NCBI RefSeq assembly: GCF_000145275.1
Contig: NC_014393.1
Location: 4,774,001 to 4,838,000 of the forward strand
Direction of reading: 5' to 3'
Length of the DNA: 64,000 bases
Source: Clostridium cellulovorans 743B
GTDB lineage: Bacteria > Bacillota > Clostridia > Clostridiales > Clostridiaceae
Numbering within the stretch: position 1 is the first letter of the stretch; every line of letters begins with the position of its first letter. The notes under the pieces were generated by a model. That model saw only the letters and a program-made list of their open reading frames with translations. It had not been told where the DNA came from and did no database searches. A program made the position numbers and the translations under genes. Below are positions 34,303 to 42,394 of the stretch, one piece after another.

Positions 34303-34851
34303 TTACGCTTTTCTTAAAAGAATGCTACCAACATTTACCCATCTGCCACCGTAGGTTAAGTCGATGAAACCACAACCAGAGAAAGTATATGTCTTTCCTG
34401 CCGCAGTCTGTACCTTTTCTACAGCACAGTAGTTCTTGTTGCTCTGACCTCTTGTACAGTTTGCAGTTAACCATACATAAGAACCTGCAGGTAAGTCGCA
34501 GCACTTAGAACCGTCAGCATAATATGCTCTTGTCGCATACTGTACTTTACGCTTTCTTGTGCTTACAGCCACCCAAGATGTACCATTGGAAGCGTAGTCT
34601 GCAAAATCACCAAACTCACATCCCCAATACTCCTCTGGGAAAACACCCATAACCATATTGTGATTAGCGTCAAGAATTACTGCTGGAGCATCGACGCCTT
34701 CCCATCCTGTTCCCGGAACTGTACCTTCCACGAAACATTCATTCTTTGTAATATTTCCAATCTTTGTAGAACTACAACTTCCGTTATCGTTCATTTTATA
34801 AATTGGAATCTTCTGTCCAGACAGGTTTACCTGCCATCCACTAACTGCCAT
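34303..34851 (-). CDS. Unknown phage protein, cysteine-bearing beta-rich
   Basis: 182 aa from the ATG at 34851, preceded by GGAGGAAAAGAAA. It starts MAVSGWQVNLSGQKIPIYKM. Notable parts are NGSCSSTKIGNI, FPEEYWGCEFGDFADYASNG, SKCCDLPAGSYVWLTANCTRG and a C-terminal FSGCGFIDLTYGGRWVNVGSILL. Seven or more cysteines and a predicted all-beta pattern suggest small SH3-like or binding domains rather than an enzyme. No signal peptide is seen. It lies last in the methyltransferase operon, between the terminator and the cytosine methyltransferase. Confidence 0.6.
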   Translation of the reverse strand: MAVSGWQVNLSGQKIPIYKMNDNGSCSSTKIGNITKNECFVEGTVPGTGWEGVDAPAVILDANHNMVMGVFPEEYWGCEFGDFADYASNGTSWVAVSTRKRKVQYATRAYYADGSKCCDLPAGSYVWLTANCTRGQSNKNYCAVEKVQTAAGKTYTFSGCGFIDLTYGGRWVNVGSILLRKA

Positions 34852-34881
34852 TTTCTTTTCCTCCATAATAAATTATTTTTC

Positions 34882-36618
34882 CTACTCACATTTGGCATAA
34901 TAATTTATGCCCGATAAAACGAATACCACATTCGGTAAGGCTACACCGTTACCCCACATCTTATATTCCGCAGAATCGGAATGTGGATTCTTAAGCCATT
35001 TGATAATCTGGCTGTCTGTTTTCGGCTTTATCTTCTTGCCCATTGCTTTCGCATGAACAGAAAATACATTCTTCCACCAAGCAATCTCCTCTTTAGTCGG
35101 ATTCTCTGTTTCCAGATCATCGCACCACCAATCAGGAAATCCTTGTAATCTCGCACACTCTGTTGGAGTGAGCCTTCTGACAATATACTCAGGCTCAACG
35201 ATATGATAGTCACCGCTGAAAGCCTCTTGATTGCCGAGCCATTGTTTCTCTCCCATACTTGCAGCAAGCGTTCCAAATACATCCTTGCCCGATGCCGTTT
35301 TGACATCGTTTATAATCGGTGGGTCTTTATAATCTGTAGCCACTAATGTGTTTGCCAGCTCTTCCTCTGCATTCGTAAAGAATGATGCTTTACTTGAACT
35401 AAAGGTAGGAACTGCTACTGCACTTGGTCCCTGTGCATTTAATGTGGAATTAATCCCATCATCCGTAATGCCCGGAACTCTTGCAAAATTCTGACCACAG
35501 TTAAAAGCCTCTCTGTCAATGGCATAAACAACTGCGTGTTTATCAACTGTATTTAATGTGAATGAGACATCCTCACTGATTCCATCACCCTGTGGACCGT
35601 TCTCATCCTTCCTTCCAATCATGGAGCCCTGTAATGAAACCACAGCCATACCGCCTTGATTGCACGATGGATTTCCTCCATTGGCATCCAAGCAACGTGC
35701 TGTATCAGCTTCATAAAATCCGCTGTTCGGATTATCCGATTTCATGGAATTACTCTCTTTGGCACAGATACCATACACCTTTGGTGTCTCAACCACAAAT
35801 GGCTGATTATTTCCACCAGTTCCATAAGTAGACGAAACTGTCTGTGCTACTTCCAAGGGACCGGTATATCTCGTGTCCTGACTGTGATTCTCAAACATCA
35901 AGCGGTCTGTGCCTGTTTCTCCAATGCCTTCTGAAGTATCTCCGGCAGTTGCTTTCCACGGCTGGCGGCTCTTCGCAGAATACCCAGACACGCTTTCTGA
36001 CTCAAATAGTATTTTTCCTGCACACCCACCTGCAAAATCTGCGACAAGGTAGATACGCTTTCTTCGTTGGGGTACTCCCCAAAACTGTGCATCGAATAAT
36101 CTCCATGCGACTGAGTAACCATCTCCCAAGATTTCTCCTGCGTTTTCCCACTTTGAAGGTCTAGGAACAGACACTTGCTCGTCTTTGACTTTGCAGATTT
36201 CTTCGAGGACTGCACGGAAGTCTTCTCCTTTGTTACTGGAGAATGCTCCTGGGACATTTTCCCAGACGATAAATCTTGGATATTTTCCATTGGTTGCCTC
36301 CCTCATTTCTTTAATGATTCTGATTGCTTCATAAAAAAGACTTGAGCGTGAACCGCCCAAGCCATCTCTTTTCCCTGCCACGGACATATCCTGACATGGG
36401 CTTCCAAAAGTTATGATATCTACGGGAGCAAGTGTACTACCATTTAAGGTAGTAATGTCTCCCAAATGTTCCACCTGTGGCAGTCTCTTTGTTGTGACAC
36501 GAACAGGAAAAGGCTCAATCTCCGATGCCCACAAAGGGGTTATACCGGAAATCAAGCCTCCTAAAGGAAATCCCGCCGAGCCATCAAAAAGACTGCCAAG
36601 CGTTAAAGTTCTACTCAT
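34882..36618 (-). CDS. DNA cytosine-5 methyltransferase (phage, long target-recognition region)
   Basis: 578 aa. C5-methylase motifs are in order: LGSLFDGSAGFPLGG (I, SAM binding), TFGSPCQDMSVAG (IV, catalytic PCQ), FIVWENVPG (VI, ENV), WGVPQRRKRIYLVAD (VIII, QRR). The C-terminal TPTECARLQGFPDWW (IX) and WGNGVALP (X) follow a very long region (~200-480) that is probably target recognition and partly repetitive. It overlaps the upstream ParB/methyltransferase gene by 8 bp. Grouped with a SAM synthetase and a second methylase, it most likely marks phage DNA against host restriction. Confidence 0.9.
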   Translation of the reverse strand: MSRTLTLGSLFDGSAGFPLGGLISGITPLWASEIEPFPVRVTTKRLPQVEHLGDITTLNGSTLAPVDIITFGSPCQDMSVAGKRDGLGGSRSSLFYEAIRIIKEMREATNGKYPRFIVWENVPGAFSSNKGEDFRAVLEEICKVKDEQVSVPRPSKWENAGEILGDGYSVAWRLFDAQFWGVPQRRKRIYLVADFAGGCAGKILFESESVSGYSAKSRQPWKATAGDTSEGIGETGTDRLMFENHSQDTRYTGPLEVAQTVSSTYGTGGNNQPFVVETPKVYGICAKESNSMKSDNPNSGFYEADTARCLDANGGNPSCNQGGMAVVSLQGSMIGRKDENGPQGDGISEDVSFTLNTVDKHAVVYAIDREAFNCGQNFARVPGITDDGINSTLNAQGPSAVAVPTFSSSKASFFTNAEEELANTLVATDYKDPPIINDVKTASGKDVFGTLAASMGEKQWLGNQEAFSGDYHIVEPEYIVRRLTPTECARLQGFPDWWCDDLETENPTKEEIAWWKNVFSVHAKAMGKKIKPKTDSQIIKWLKNPHSDSAEYKMWGNGVALPNVVFVLSGINYYAKCE

Positions 36619-37867
36619 TGCTGCCCTCCACTTCTACTACCAAAGCAGAATATGGAATCTGCTCTCCATCTCGAATGACATACACATTGTCTGCGTCTCC
36701 TGTGTCCTCCACATATCTGCGGAGAATCACGGATGCGTACTTTTCATCCAGTTCCATCGTATGACAGATACGATTTGTCTGCTCACATGCCATAAGCGTT
36801 GAACCACTACCACCAAAGGTATCTACTACAATTCCATTTGCCTGACTCGAATTACCAATAGGGTATGCAAGCAAATCAAGTGGTTTTGAAGTAGGATGGT
36901 TTTTATTTCTCTTTGGCTTATCGAAGTTCCAAATGGTTGTCTGCGAACGGTCAGAATACCACGGATGTTTTCCATTCTGTAAAAATCCGTAAAGCACAGG
37001 TTCGTGCTGCCACTGATAATCAGAACGCCCAAGAACTAAGGAGTTCTTAACCCAAATGCAACAGCCTGCCAAATGAAATCCTGCATCCTGAAATGCCCTA
37101 CGGAAATTCAAGCCTTCTGTATCTGCGTGAAAAATATAAGCAGCTCCACCTTTTTCAAGATGTGCTGCCATGTTCTTAAATGCCTGTAACAGGAAGTTAT
37201 AAAATTCCTCGCCTTTGATACTGTCGTTCTGAATAGTAAGGCCATCGGAACTTTGGAAAGATACACCGTATGGTGGGTCTGATACGATAAGGTTTGCTTT
37301 CTTACCATCCATCAGCGTTGCCACATCTTCCTCACTTGTGGCATCTCCACACATAAGTCTGTGTCTGCCAACCTGCCAGACATCTCCTCTTTTTACGAAG
37401 GCAGCCTTTTCAAGTGCATCGTTTAAATCGAAATCATCATCTTCGACTTTGTCATCTTCCGTACCAAAAAGGTCTGCAATTTCCTGTTCCTCAAAACCTG
37501 TAAGTCCGATATCGAAAGCCTCTGCCTGTAAGGCTTCGATTTCAATACGCAAGAGTTCTTCATCCCAGCCTGCATCCTGTGCCATTCTGTTGTCGGCAAT
37601 GATATATGCTTTCTTTTGTGCCGGGGTAAGATGGTCAGCTAAAACACACGGAACTTCCTCAATATGCTCCTCTTTGGCTGCCATCACTCTTCCGTGACCT
37701 GCAATGATATTGTAATCCCCATCAATGATGACAGGGTTGATGAACCCGAACTCACGGAGCGAAGCACGAAGTTTATTTATCTGCTCTGCATTATGGGTAC
37801 GGGCATTATTCACATAAGGTATCAATTTGTCAATTGATACAAGTTTCATTTCTGTTGTAGTCTGCAT
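36611..37867 (-). CDS. ParB-domain DNA methyltransferase (adenine/N4-cytosine type)
   Basis: 418 aa. The N-terminal ~95 residues are a ParB/sulfiredoxin-like domain (LIPYVNNARTHNAEQINKL, NPVIIDGDYNIIAGHGRVMAA). The C-terminal half is a D12/N4-N6 type methylase with the catalytic DPPYGVSF (~195-202) and the SAM motif VDTFGGSGSTLMAC near the end. This order (DPPY before FxGxG) marks the beta class. Such fusions are frequent in phages and mobile elements, usually as orphan methylases. It starts 9 bp after the SAM synthetase stop. Confidence 0.9.
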   Translation of the reverse strand: MQTTTEMKLVSIDKLIPYVNNARTHNAEQINKLRASLREFGFINPVIIDGDYNIIAGHGRVMAAKEEHIEEVPCVLADHLTPAQKKAYIIADNRMAQDAGWDEELLRIEIEALQAEAFDIGLTGFEEQEIADLFGTEDDKVEDDDFDLNDALEKAAFVKRGDVWQVGRHRLMCGDATSEEDVATLMDGKKANLIVSDPPYGVSFQSSDGLTIQNDSIKGEEFYNFLLQAFKNMAAHLEKGGAAYIFHADTEGLNFRRAFQDAGFHLAGCCIWVKNSLVLGRSDYQWQHEPVLYGFLQNGKHPWYSDRSQTTIWNFDKPKRNKNHPTSKPLDLLAYPIGNSSQANGIVVDTFGGSGSTLMACEQTNRICHTMELDEKYASVILRRYVEDTGDADNVYVIRDGEQIPYSALVVEVEGSNE

Positions 37868-37876
37868 ACTCCACCT

Positions 37877-38659
37877 CTAATACAATCCCCATTCGGCAAA
37901 CTTCTCAAAGCCACCGATGGAACGAATAAATGCTCTCGCTTCTTCTACGATTTCTGCATAAGGAATGCCGCCAATCATCACATCACCAATTGCACAGCAA
38001 ATTTCCACAGGCTTTCCTGTTTTCTGTGCTTTCAAGAATGCATGGATGTTTAAAGACACATCTGCTTTCGACAAATCCTTACCATGTAATCCACCACCTG
38101 TTACTGCATCAGCCATATCAGAGCCTAGCTTTCGATTGGTAGCACCTGTATCTACATCCGTACCACCAGTCCAGTCACCGATAGGGTTTACTTCCGCAAA
38201 GCTGTATTTCTCTTCCAGCTTAGTTCTGTCTGCATTGCTCTGACAGATAATAAGTCTGCTGCCATCAAGGATGTATTTACCATCAGTCGGATACTCCTCA
38301 TAAATCTCACGGGCAATTTCAGACAGAGTTCTCTGTTCCTTTGTAAGAGGCATACCTTTGAAGATACCATTATCTCCACAACGAACCTCTACCGACTGAT
38401 TATGTGAAAGATGCACATCCTGTGGAACAATCACAATATCAGTTTTCATTTCTCCTGCAATACGCTTGATTGCCTGTTTCACTACTTCCTCAACAATATG
38501 AGCAGAGGTTTCGATAATCGCATGGCACACATCATGTCCAATTAAGACCTCAACTGCAATCTTAGGATTTTCTTCTGTTTCATAAGCCAAATCAACAATG
38601 GCTCCTGCTATTCTGTCAGCCACCTTGTCCGGATGGCTTGGATTTACTTTTTCAATCAT
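37877..38659 (-). CDS. metK: Short phage S-adenosylmethionine synthetase
   Basis: 260 aa against ~390 for host MetK. Retained motifs are NPSHPDKVADRIAGAIVD (methionine/ATP site), GHDVCHAIIETSAH, DIVIVPQDVHLSHNQ, GDNGIFKG, GDWTGGTDVDTGATNRKLGSDM and GGGLHGKDLSKADVS (phosphate-binding C-terminal loop). The shortening is mainly in the central region. It would make SAM from methionine and ATP for the two methylases immediately downstream. It starts one base after the small terminase stop and ends 9 bp before the ParB-methylase, a tight operon. Confidence 0.85.
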   Translation of the reverse strand: MIEKVNPSHPDKVADRIAGAIVDLAYETEENPKIAVEVLIGHDVCHAIIETSAHIVEEVVKQAIKRIAGEMKTDIVIVPQDVHLSHNQSVEVRCGDNGIFKGMPLTKEQRTLSEIAREIYEEYPTDGKYILDGSRLIICQSNADRTKLEEKYSFAEVNPIGDWTGGTDVDTGATNRKLGSDMADAVTGGGLHGKDLSKADVSLNIHAFLKAQKTGKPVEICCAIGDVMIGGIPYAEIVEEARAFIRSIGGFEKFAEWGLY

Positions 38660-38660
38660 G

Positions 38661-39200
38661 TTATATTCCTTTCCGTGTACGAAGGAGTCTTTCCATCACA
38701 TCGTCCTGTGGTGTTGCCCCGGAAAATTCCACCGAGCAGTTCTCCTTTACCACTTGAAAAATCTGATACCAAATCTGATTCACTTGTTTCATGTACTGCT
38801 GCGACATCGCAACATACGGACTGGCTATGGCATTTCCTGTAGTTGGGTGCTTTGCAAGGAAGCCAAATTCACTTATGCATTCCTCACATTGGATCCAACG
38901 GGACACGCTCATCGCATACTGTTCTATAAGCTGTATGTTAACGAGTCTTTCACAGCCTCTCTCTTTCAGCCAGTTCCAAGTTTCCTTATACACCTCTGCT
39001 GCACAGAGGTCTTTGCCAGCTTTCTGTTTGGATGTTAAATAATCTTTGATTGGCGGAACATCCTCGCCTGTGAATGTAGGCGGGTCTGGTAATGAAATAA
39101 CGGTAGCTGACTGTCCATCGTTCATTTTGTCGACCAAAGCCTTGGACTTTCGACCTGCTCCTACACGGGCACCGCCACGGTTTGTTCCGTCTTTTGCCAT
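38661..39200 (-). CDS. Terminase small subunit (P27 family)
   Basis: 179 aa. The basic start MAKDGTNRGGARVGAGRKSKA, DVPPIKDYLTSKQKAGKD, and the helical YAMSVSRWIQCEECISEFGFLAKHPTTGNAIASPYV fit P27-type small terminases, which bind the packaging site. It is the first packaging gene of the late operon but is separated from its large subunit by the 7.7-kb cargo block. AAAGTGAGGAAAAC precedes the ATG. Confidence 0.87.
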   Translation of the reverse strand: MAKDGTNRGGARVGAGRKSKALVDKMNDGQSATVISLPDPPTFTGEDVPPIKDYLTSKQKAGKDLCAAEVYKETWNWLKERGCERLVNIQLIEQYAMSVSRWIQCEECISEFGFLAKHPTTGNAIASPYVAMSQQYMKQVNQIWYQIFQVVKENCSVEFSGATPQDDVMERLLRTRKGI

Positions 39201-39315
39201 GTTTTCCTCACTTTCTAACGATTGGGGGTTTAATACCCTGTTTGATTTCTATAAAATGCGCGTGTGACCCCCACCCCGTTGCACACTATATTAGCTGTAG
39301 AGATTTGAACCGCCC

Positions 39316-39684
39316 CTACCCGCTGTTCTTATGCCAACGGTCTCCTCGTTCTGCGTGGATTCTTGAATGGCAAGACTTACATAAAGAAATAAGGTTGCTT
39401 CTGTCATGTGTTCCACCTTCTGCCAAAGGTTTGATGTGGTGTACTTCTTCCACAGGAACGTACAATCCTTTCTCCAAACACTTCTCACACATTGGGTGGC
39501 TCTTCACATAAGAGTCCCTTATCCTTTTCCACACTCGTCCGTACCTACGGTTTACAGCAGCTTTGTCTCTGTCGTAAGTCTCGTAGCGTTTGTTCTCTTC
39601 CTTTTGATGTTGCTCACAGAACCTTCCGTATGTAAGGTTGGGACATCCCGGCTTGGAACACGGACGTTTTGGCTTCTTGGGCAT
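39316..39684 (-). CDS. HNH endonuclease
   Basis: 122 aa from the ATG at 39684 (GGAGGTGAGTAGG upstream). The HNH core is VEEVHHIKPLAEGGTHDRSNLISLCKSCHSRIHAERG, with zinc-knuckle cysteines in CEKCLEKG and CKSCH and extra N-terminal cysteines (CSKPGCPNL, CEQH). Next to terminase genes, HNH proteins assist DNA cleavage during packaging. Confidence 0.92.
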   Translation of the reverse strand: MPKKPKRPCSKPGCPNLTYGRFCEQHQKEENKRYETYDRDKAAVNRRYGRVWKRIRDSYVKSHPMCEKCLEKGLYVPVEEVHHIKPLAEGGTHDRSNLISLCKSCHSRIHAERGDRWHKNSG

Positions 39685-39799
39685 CCTACTCACCTCCTAC
39701 TGTTTTTAGGCATAAAGAAAGCCCTCACAGTGGGGCTGCCACCATGAAGGCTGTTCTGTTATCCATTTTGCTATGATAACAATATCACATATGGGAGTC

Positions 39800-39839
39800 G
39801 GACATTGCTGGACATTTACGGACATTTACGGACAACTTA
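39800..39839 (-). promoter_or_regulatory. 10-bp-phased GGACA repeats, candidate late-activator site
   Basis: Four GGACA-starting decamers in perfect 10-bp phase (39800, 39810, 39820, 39830). Two middle units are identical (GGACATTTAC). On the minus strand this reads as repeated ATGTCC. It covers the last codons of the ArpU-like gene and lies ~115 bp upstream of the HNH gene, at the head of the late operon. Phasing on one helical face fits cooperative protein binding. Confidence 0.5.
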
Positions 39840-40233
39840 TTTTATTTATTGCCCTATCGTGCCATCTTCTAATGGTTCTTTCATCAGCGTGAAGGACATC
39901 CCCAATCTGTGACCACGTATAGTTTTTGATATAACGGTAGGTCAAAACTATCTGTTCATCGTGGTTCTCCAATGTACCGATAACCTCCATGATTTCCTTC
40001 TTCGTAACAAGGAGGCTTTCCAACTTCTCCATATACTCCCTTTCGTACTCATCAATCTTAAGCAGGGTCTTGATATATGGGGCATCTGTATTTTTAGTCG
40101 CATTATAATGTTCTTCAAGACCAGGACTTCCAACCGATGATGCCAGTTCTCTTAATGTATCAATCTCCTCTTTCAAAAGGGCGATTCTTTGTTCCAAACG
40201 ATAGGCTTGGCTTAAATATTCTCTTACTGTCAT
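39826..40233 (-). CDS. ArpU/sigma-like phage late transcription regulator
   Basis: 135 aa. The N-terminal coiled coil (YLSQAYRLEQRIALLKEEIDTLREL, YEREYMEKLESLLVTKKEIMEVI) is followed by a region-4-like HTH (QIVLTYRYIKNYTWSQIGDVLHADERTIRRWHDRAINKI). This is the DUF1492/ArpU layout of regulators that switch on late genes. It lies immediately before the HNH-terminase late operon and next to phased repeats that could be its target. Confidence 0.82.
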   Translation of the reverse strand: MTVREYLSQAYRLEQRIALLKEEIDTLRELASSVGSPGLEEHYNATKNTDAPYIKTLLKIDEYEREYMEKLESLLVTKKEIMEVIGTLENHDEQIVLTYRYIKNYTWSQIGDVLHADERTIRRWHDRAINKISCP

Positions 40234-40235
40234 GC

Positions 40236-40466
40236 TTAAACCTCCTCATCCAATTTGCGAATCAGCATTTCGGGGTCGATTTCTGTAAGAACACCAAACC
40301 AATCGGAACGAAAGAAGTTTAATATTTCCTGTTTCTTTATTTCCGCATCTTTATTTGCCCTTCCTCTTGATAATTTCTTAAGGGCATCTCTGTAATCCTT
40401 CACAGCCTGCAATATAATCGCATTCGCAAGTCCTGTATATGGATCCTCTGTATTACTTCCTTGCAT
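40236..40466 (-). CDS. Conserved small phage protein
   Basis: 76 aa, MQGSNTEDPYTGLANAIILQAVKDYRDALKK-type start, a basic middle (RGRANKDAEIKKQEI) and FFRSDWFGVLTEIDPEMLIRKL. It is frequent in clostridial phages beside the ArpU-like regulator, with no known function. It ends 3 bp before that gene. A GGAGG site precedes the ATG, and 10-bp-phased repeats lie upstream at 40511-40550. Confidence 0.72.
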   Translation of the reverse strand: MQGSNTEDPYTGLANAIILQAVKDYRDALKKLSRGRANKDAEIKKQEILNFFRSDWFGVLTEIDPEMLIRKLDEEV

Positions 40467-40510
40467 TCATCAATACCTCCGAAAATTTTTATTTCCCTTG
40501 GATTGACTCT

Positions 40511-40550
40511 GATTGTCTTTGATTGTCATTGATTGTCATTGATTGTCATT
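40511..40550. repeat. Four 10-bp tandem repeats upstream of the regulator operon
   Basis: Units GATTGTCTTT, then GATTGTCATT three times, in exact 10-bp phase, with a partial GATTGACTCT before them. They overlap the last codons of the SNF2 helicase gene and lie 45-85 bp upstream of the 40466 start. They may be an operator array or a slippage-prone microsatellite. Confidence 0.6.
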
Positions 40551-41916
40551 GATTTAGGTCTGCTTTAACCGCATCGATTAAAGCCGCCTGTGTATTGTCC
40601 TTATCAGACAACGCTTTTACGATTCGTTCATCTATCGTACCCTTGGATATAAGGTGGATGATTTTTACACAACTTGCCGTCTGACCTTGTCTATACAGAC
40701 GGGCATTTGTCTGTTGGTATAATTCCAACGACCATGTGATTCCGAACCACACAAGAGTTGAACCACCACTTTGAAGATTAAGGCCGTGACCTGCTGATGC
40801 CGGATGCACAAGTGCCACAGGAAGTTCTCCCCTGTTCCATTTTTCGATGGATGCATCTGAATCCAAACGCTGATACTGCACTCCCAAGGATTTTAGTCTT
40901 TCCTCAATTCGGATAAGGTCGTGCTTATACCAATAAGCAACCATAAGTGGCTGACCATTGGCTGCCTCGATAATATCTTCCAAAGCATCGAGCTTCTTAT
41001 CATGGAATTCGATGTAGCTTTTATCATCGGTATAAACTGCACCGTTAGCCATCTGCGACAGCTTTCCTGAAAGTGATGCAGCATTGGATGCTGTAATTTC
41101 TCCACCGGGGAGACTTAAGACAAGGTCTTTTTTCATTTCTTCGTATGTATCCAGTTCACTTGCACTAAGGTATACCGGATATTCCGTACTTAGAAGACTA
41201 GGCATTTCCAAGTAGTCGGTAGCTTTCATGGAGATTGTGATATCATCAATCTTCTCATAAATCTGCTGCTCGGCTCCCGGTAACAGCTTGTAGGAATACA
41301 CAATAGGTCCATTAACCCTGTCCGGCTTAAAGTAATTCAGTCGGTACTGACCAATGAATCTTCCAAGTCTTGCTCCCATATCAAGCACCTTATATTCTGC
41401 AAACAAGTCCATCATGCCATTGGATGACGGTGTTCCGGTAAGACCAACCATTCTCTTAACCATCGGTCTTACTTTCATAAGGGAACGGAATCGTTTGGAC
41501 TGCCAGTTCTTAAAAGAAGATAGTTCATCAATTACAACCATGTCATAGTCAAAGGGCTGTCCACTTTGTTCAATCAGCCACGGTACATTTTCACGGTTGA
41601 TGATGTAAATATCTGCATCCTTCTGTAATGCTTTCTTTCGTTGTGCTACTGTTCCAACCACTATGGAATAGCGTAATCCTTTGAGATGCTCCCATTTCTC
41701 TATCTCTCCGCTCCATGTATGCTTTGCTACACGAAGGGGTGCAATAATGAGAACCTTGGAAACCTCAAAGCTGTCATACATTAGTTCCATGATGGCAGTA
41801 AGGGTAATACTACTCTTTCCCATACCCATATCAAGCAGGATTGCTGCTATGGGATTTTTCTTTATAAACTCAATCGCATACTCTTGGTACGCATGAGGCT
41901 TATAGCATAATCTCAT
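40546..41916 (-). CDS. SNF2-type DNA helicase/ATPase
   Basis: 456 aa. SF2 motifs are visible: I MGMGKSSITL, Ia APLRVAKHTW, II VVIDELSSFK (DExx), III LTGTP, V HPASAGHGLNLQSGG, VI QTNARLYRQGQ. This is the short SNF2-like helicase of siphophage replication modules, probably acting on recombination or replication forks. It overlaps the VRR-NUC gene by 17 bp. Confidence 0.92.
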   Translation of the reverse strand: MRLCYKPHAYQEYAIEFIKKNPIAAILLDMGMGKSSITLTAIMELMYDSFEVSKVLIIAPLRVAKHTWSGEIEKWEHLKGLRYSIVVGTVAQRKKALQKDADIYIINRENVPWLIEQSGQPFDYDMVVIDELSSFKNWQSKRFRSLMKVRPMVKRMVGLTGTPSSNGMMDLFAEYKVLDMGARLGRFIGQYRLNYFKPDRVNGPIVYSYKLLPGAEQQIYEKIDDITISMKATDYLEMPSLLSTEYPVYLSASELDTYEEMKKDLVLSLPGGEITASNAASLSGKLSQMANGAVYTDDKSYIEFHDKKLDALEDIIEAANGQPLMVAYWYKHDLIRIEERLKSLGVQYQRLDSDASIEKWNRGELPVALVHPASAGHGLNLQSGGSTLVWFGITWSLELYQQTNARLYRQGQTASCVKIIHLISKGTIDERIVKALSDKDNTQAALIDAVKADLNQ

Positions 41917-42178
41917 CTAATATTCCTCCAATCTGGCTCATATCGTCCAACACATACACACGGAATCCTAATCTGCGTAGTAGCTTGTGTCTTGAAACCT
42001 GTAAAGGTCTTGGTTTCTCTCCCGGAGCCTTAACTTCCACAAAGGCAAACTTTCCACCAGGTAATAAGACAATTCGGTCTGGAACCCCATCAAATCCTGG
42101 GGACACCCACTTAGGACAAATGCCACCACGCTTTTTCACTTCCGTGATTAACTTCTTTTCTATCTGTTTCTCTCGCAT
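41900..42178 (-). CDS. VRR-NUC domain nuclease
   Basis: 92 aa, a complete minimal VRR-NUC (PD-(D/E)XK) domain. Seen are the N-terminal EKQIEKKLITEVKKRGG, GFDGVPDRIVL (catalytic D), FAFVEVKAPG (ExK) and LQVSRHKLLRRLGF (Q). Stand-alone VRR-NUC proteins cut branched DNA and typically sit next to a SNF2-like helicase in phages, as here. Confidence 0.92.
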   Translation of the reverse strand: MREKQIEKKLITEVKKRGGICPKWVSPGFDGVPDRIVLLPGGKFAFVEVKAPGEKPRPLQVSRHKLLRRLGFRVYVLDDMSQIGGILDEIML

Positions 42179-42205
42179 CGCAATCCTCCATCAAATTTTC
42201 CAAAA

Positions 42206-42307
42206 GTGATGGTCAAGAACCTCATTTCCTAAACTCCCCTTATATCAATTTTTTCTATTTTTTTATCTCTATAGGTAACTTTAGGAATAGACTGTAACGA
42301 CCATCAC
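42206..42307. repeat. Large nested inverted repeat between primase and VRR-NUC genes
   Basis: GTGATGGTC (42206-42214) pairs with GACCATCAC (42299-42307), and inside it TTCCTAAA (42226-42233) pairs with TTTAGGAA (42280-42287), at equal distance. The centre is pyrimidine-rich (TTTTTTCTATTTTTTTATCTC). It lies in the 216-bp gap between the VRR-NUC start and the primase stop, the only sizeable gap in this operon. It could be a processing site, attenuator or origin feature. Confidence 0.45.
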
Positions 42308-42394
42308 AAATGGCTAAAAATAAGGGTTTTGTGCAAATGCAAGCCAAACACAAAAAGTTAGTATCTGACTTGCACCGACCTGCACTCTTAAAAG

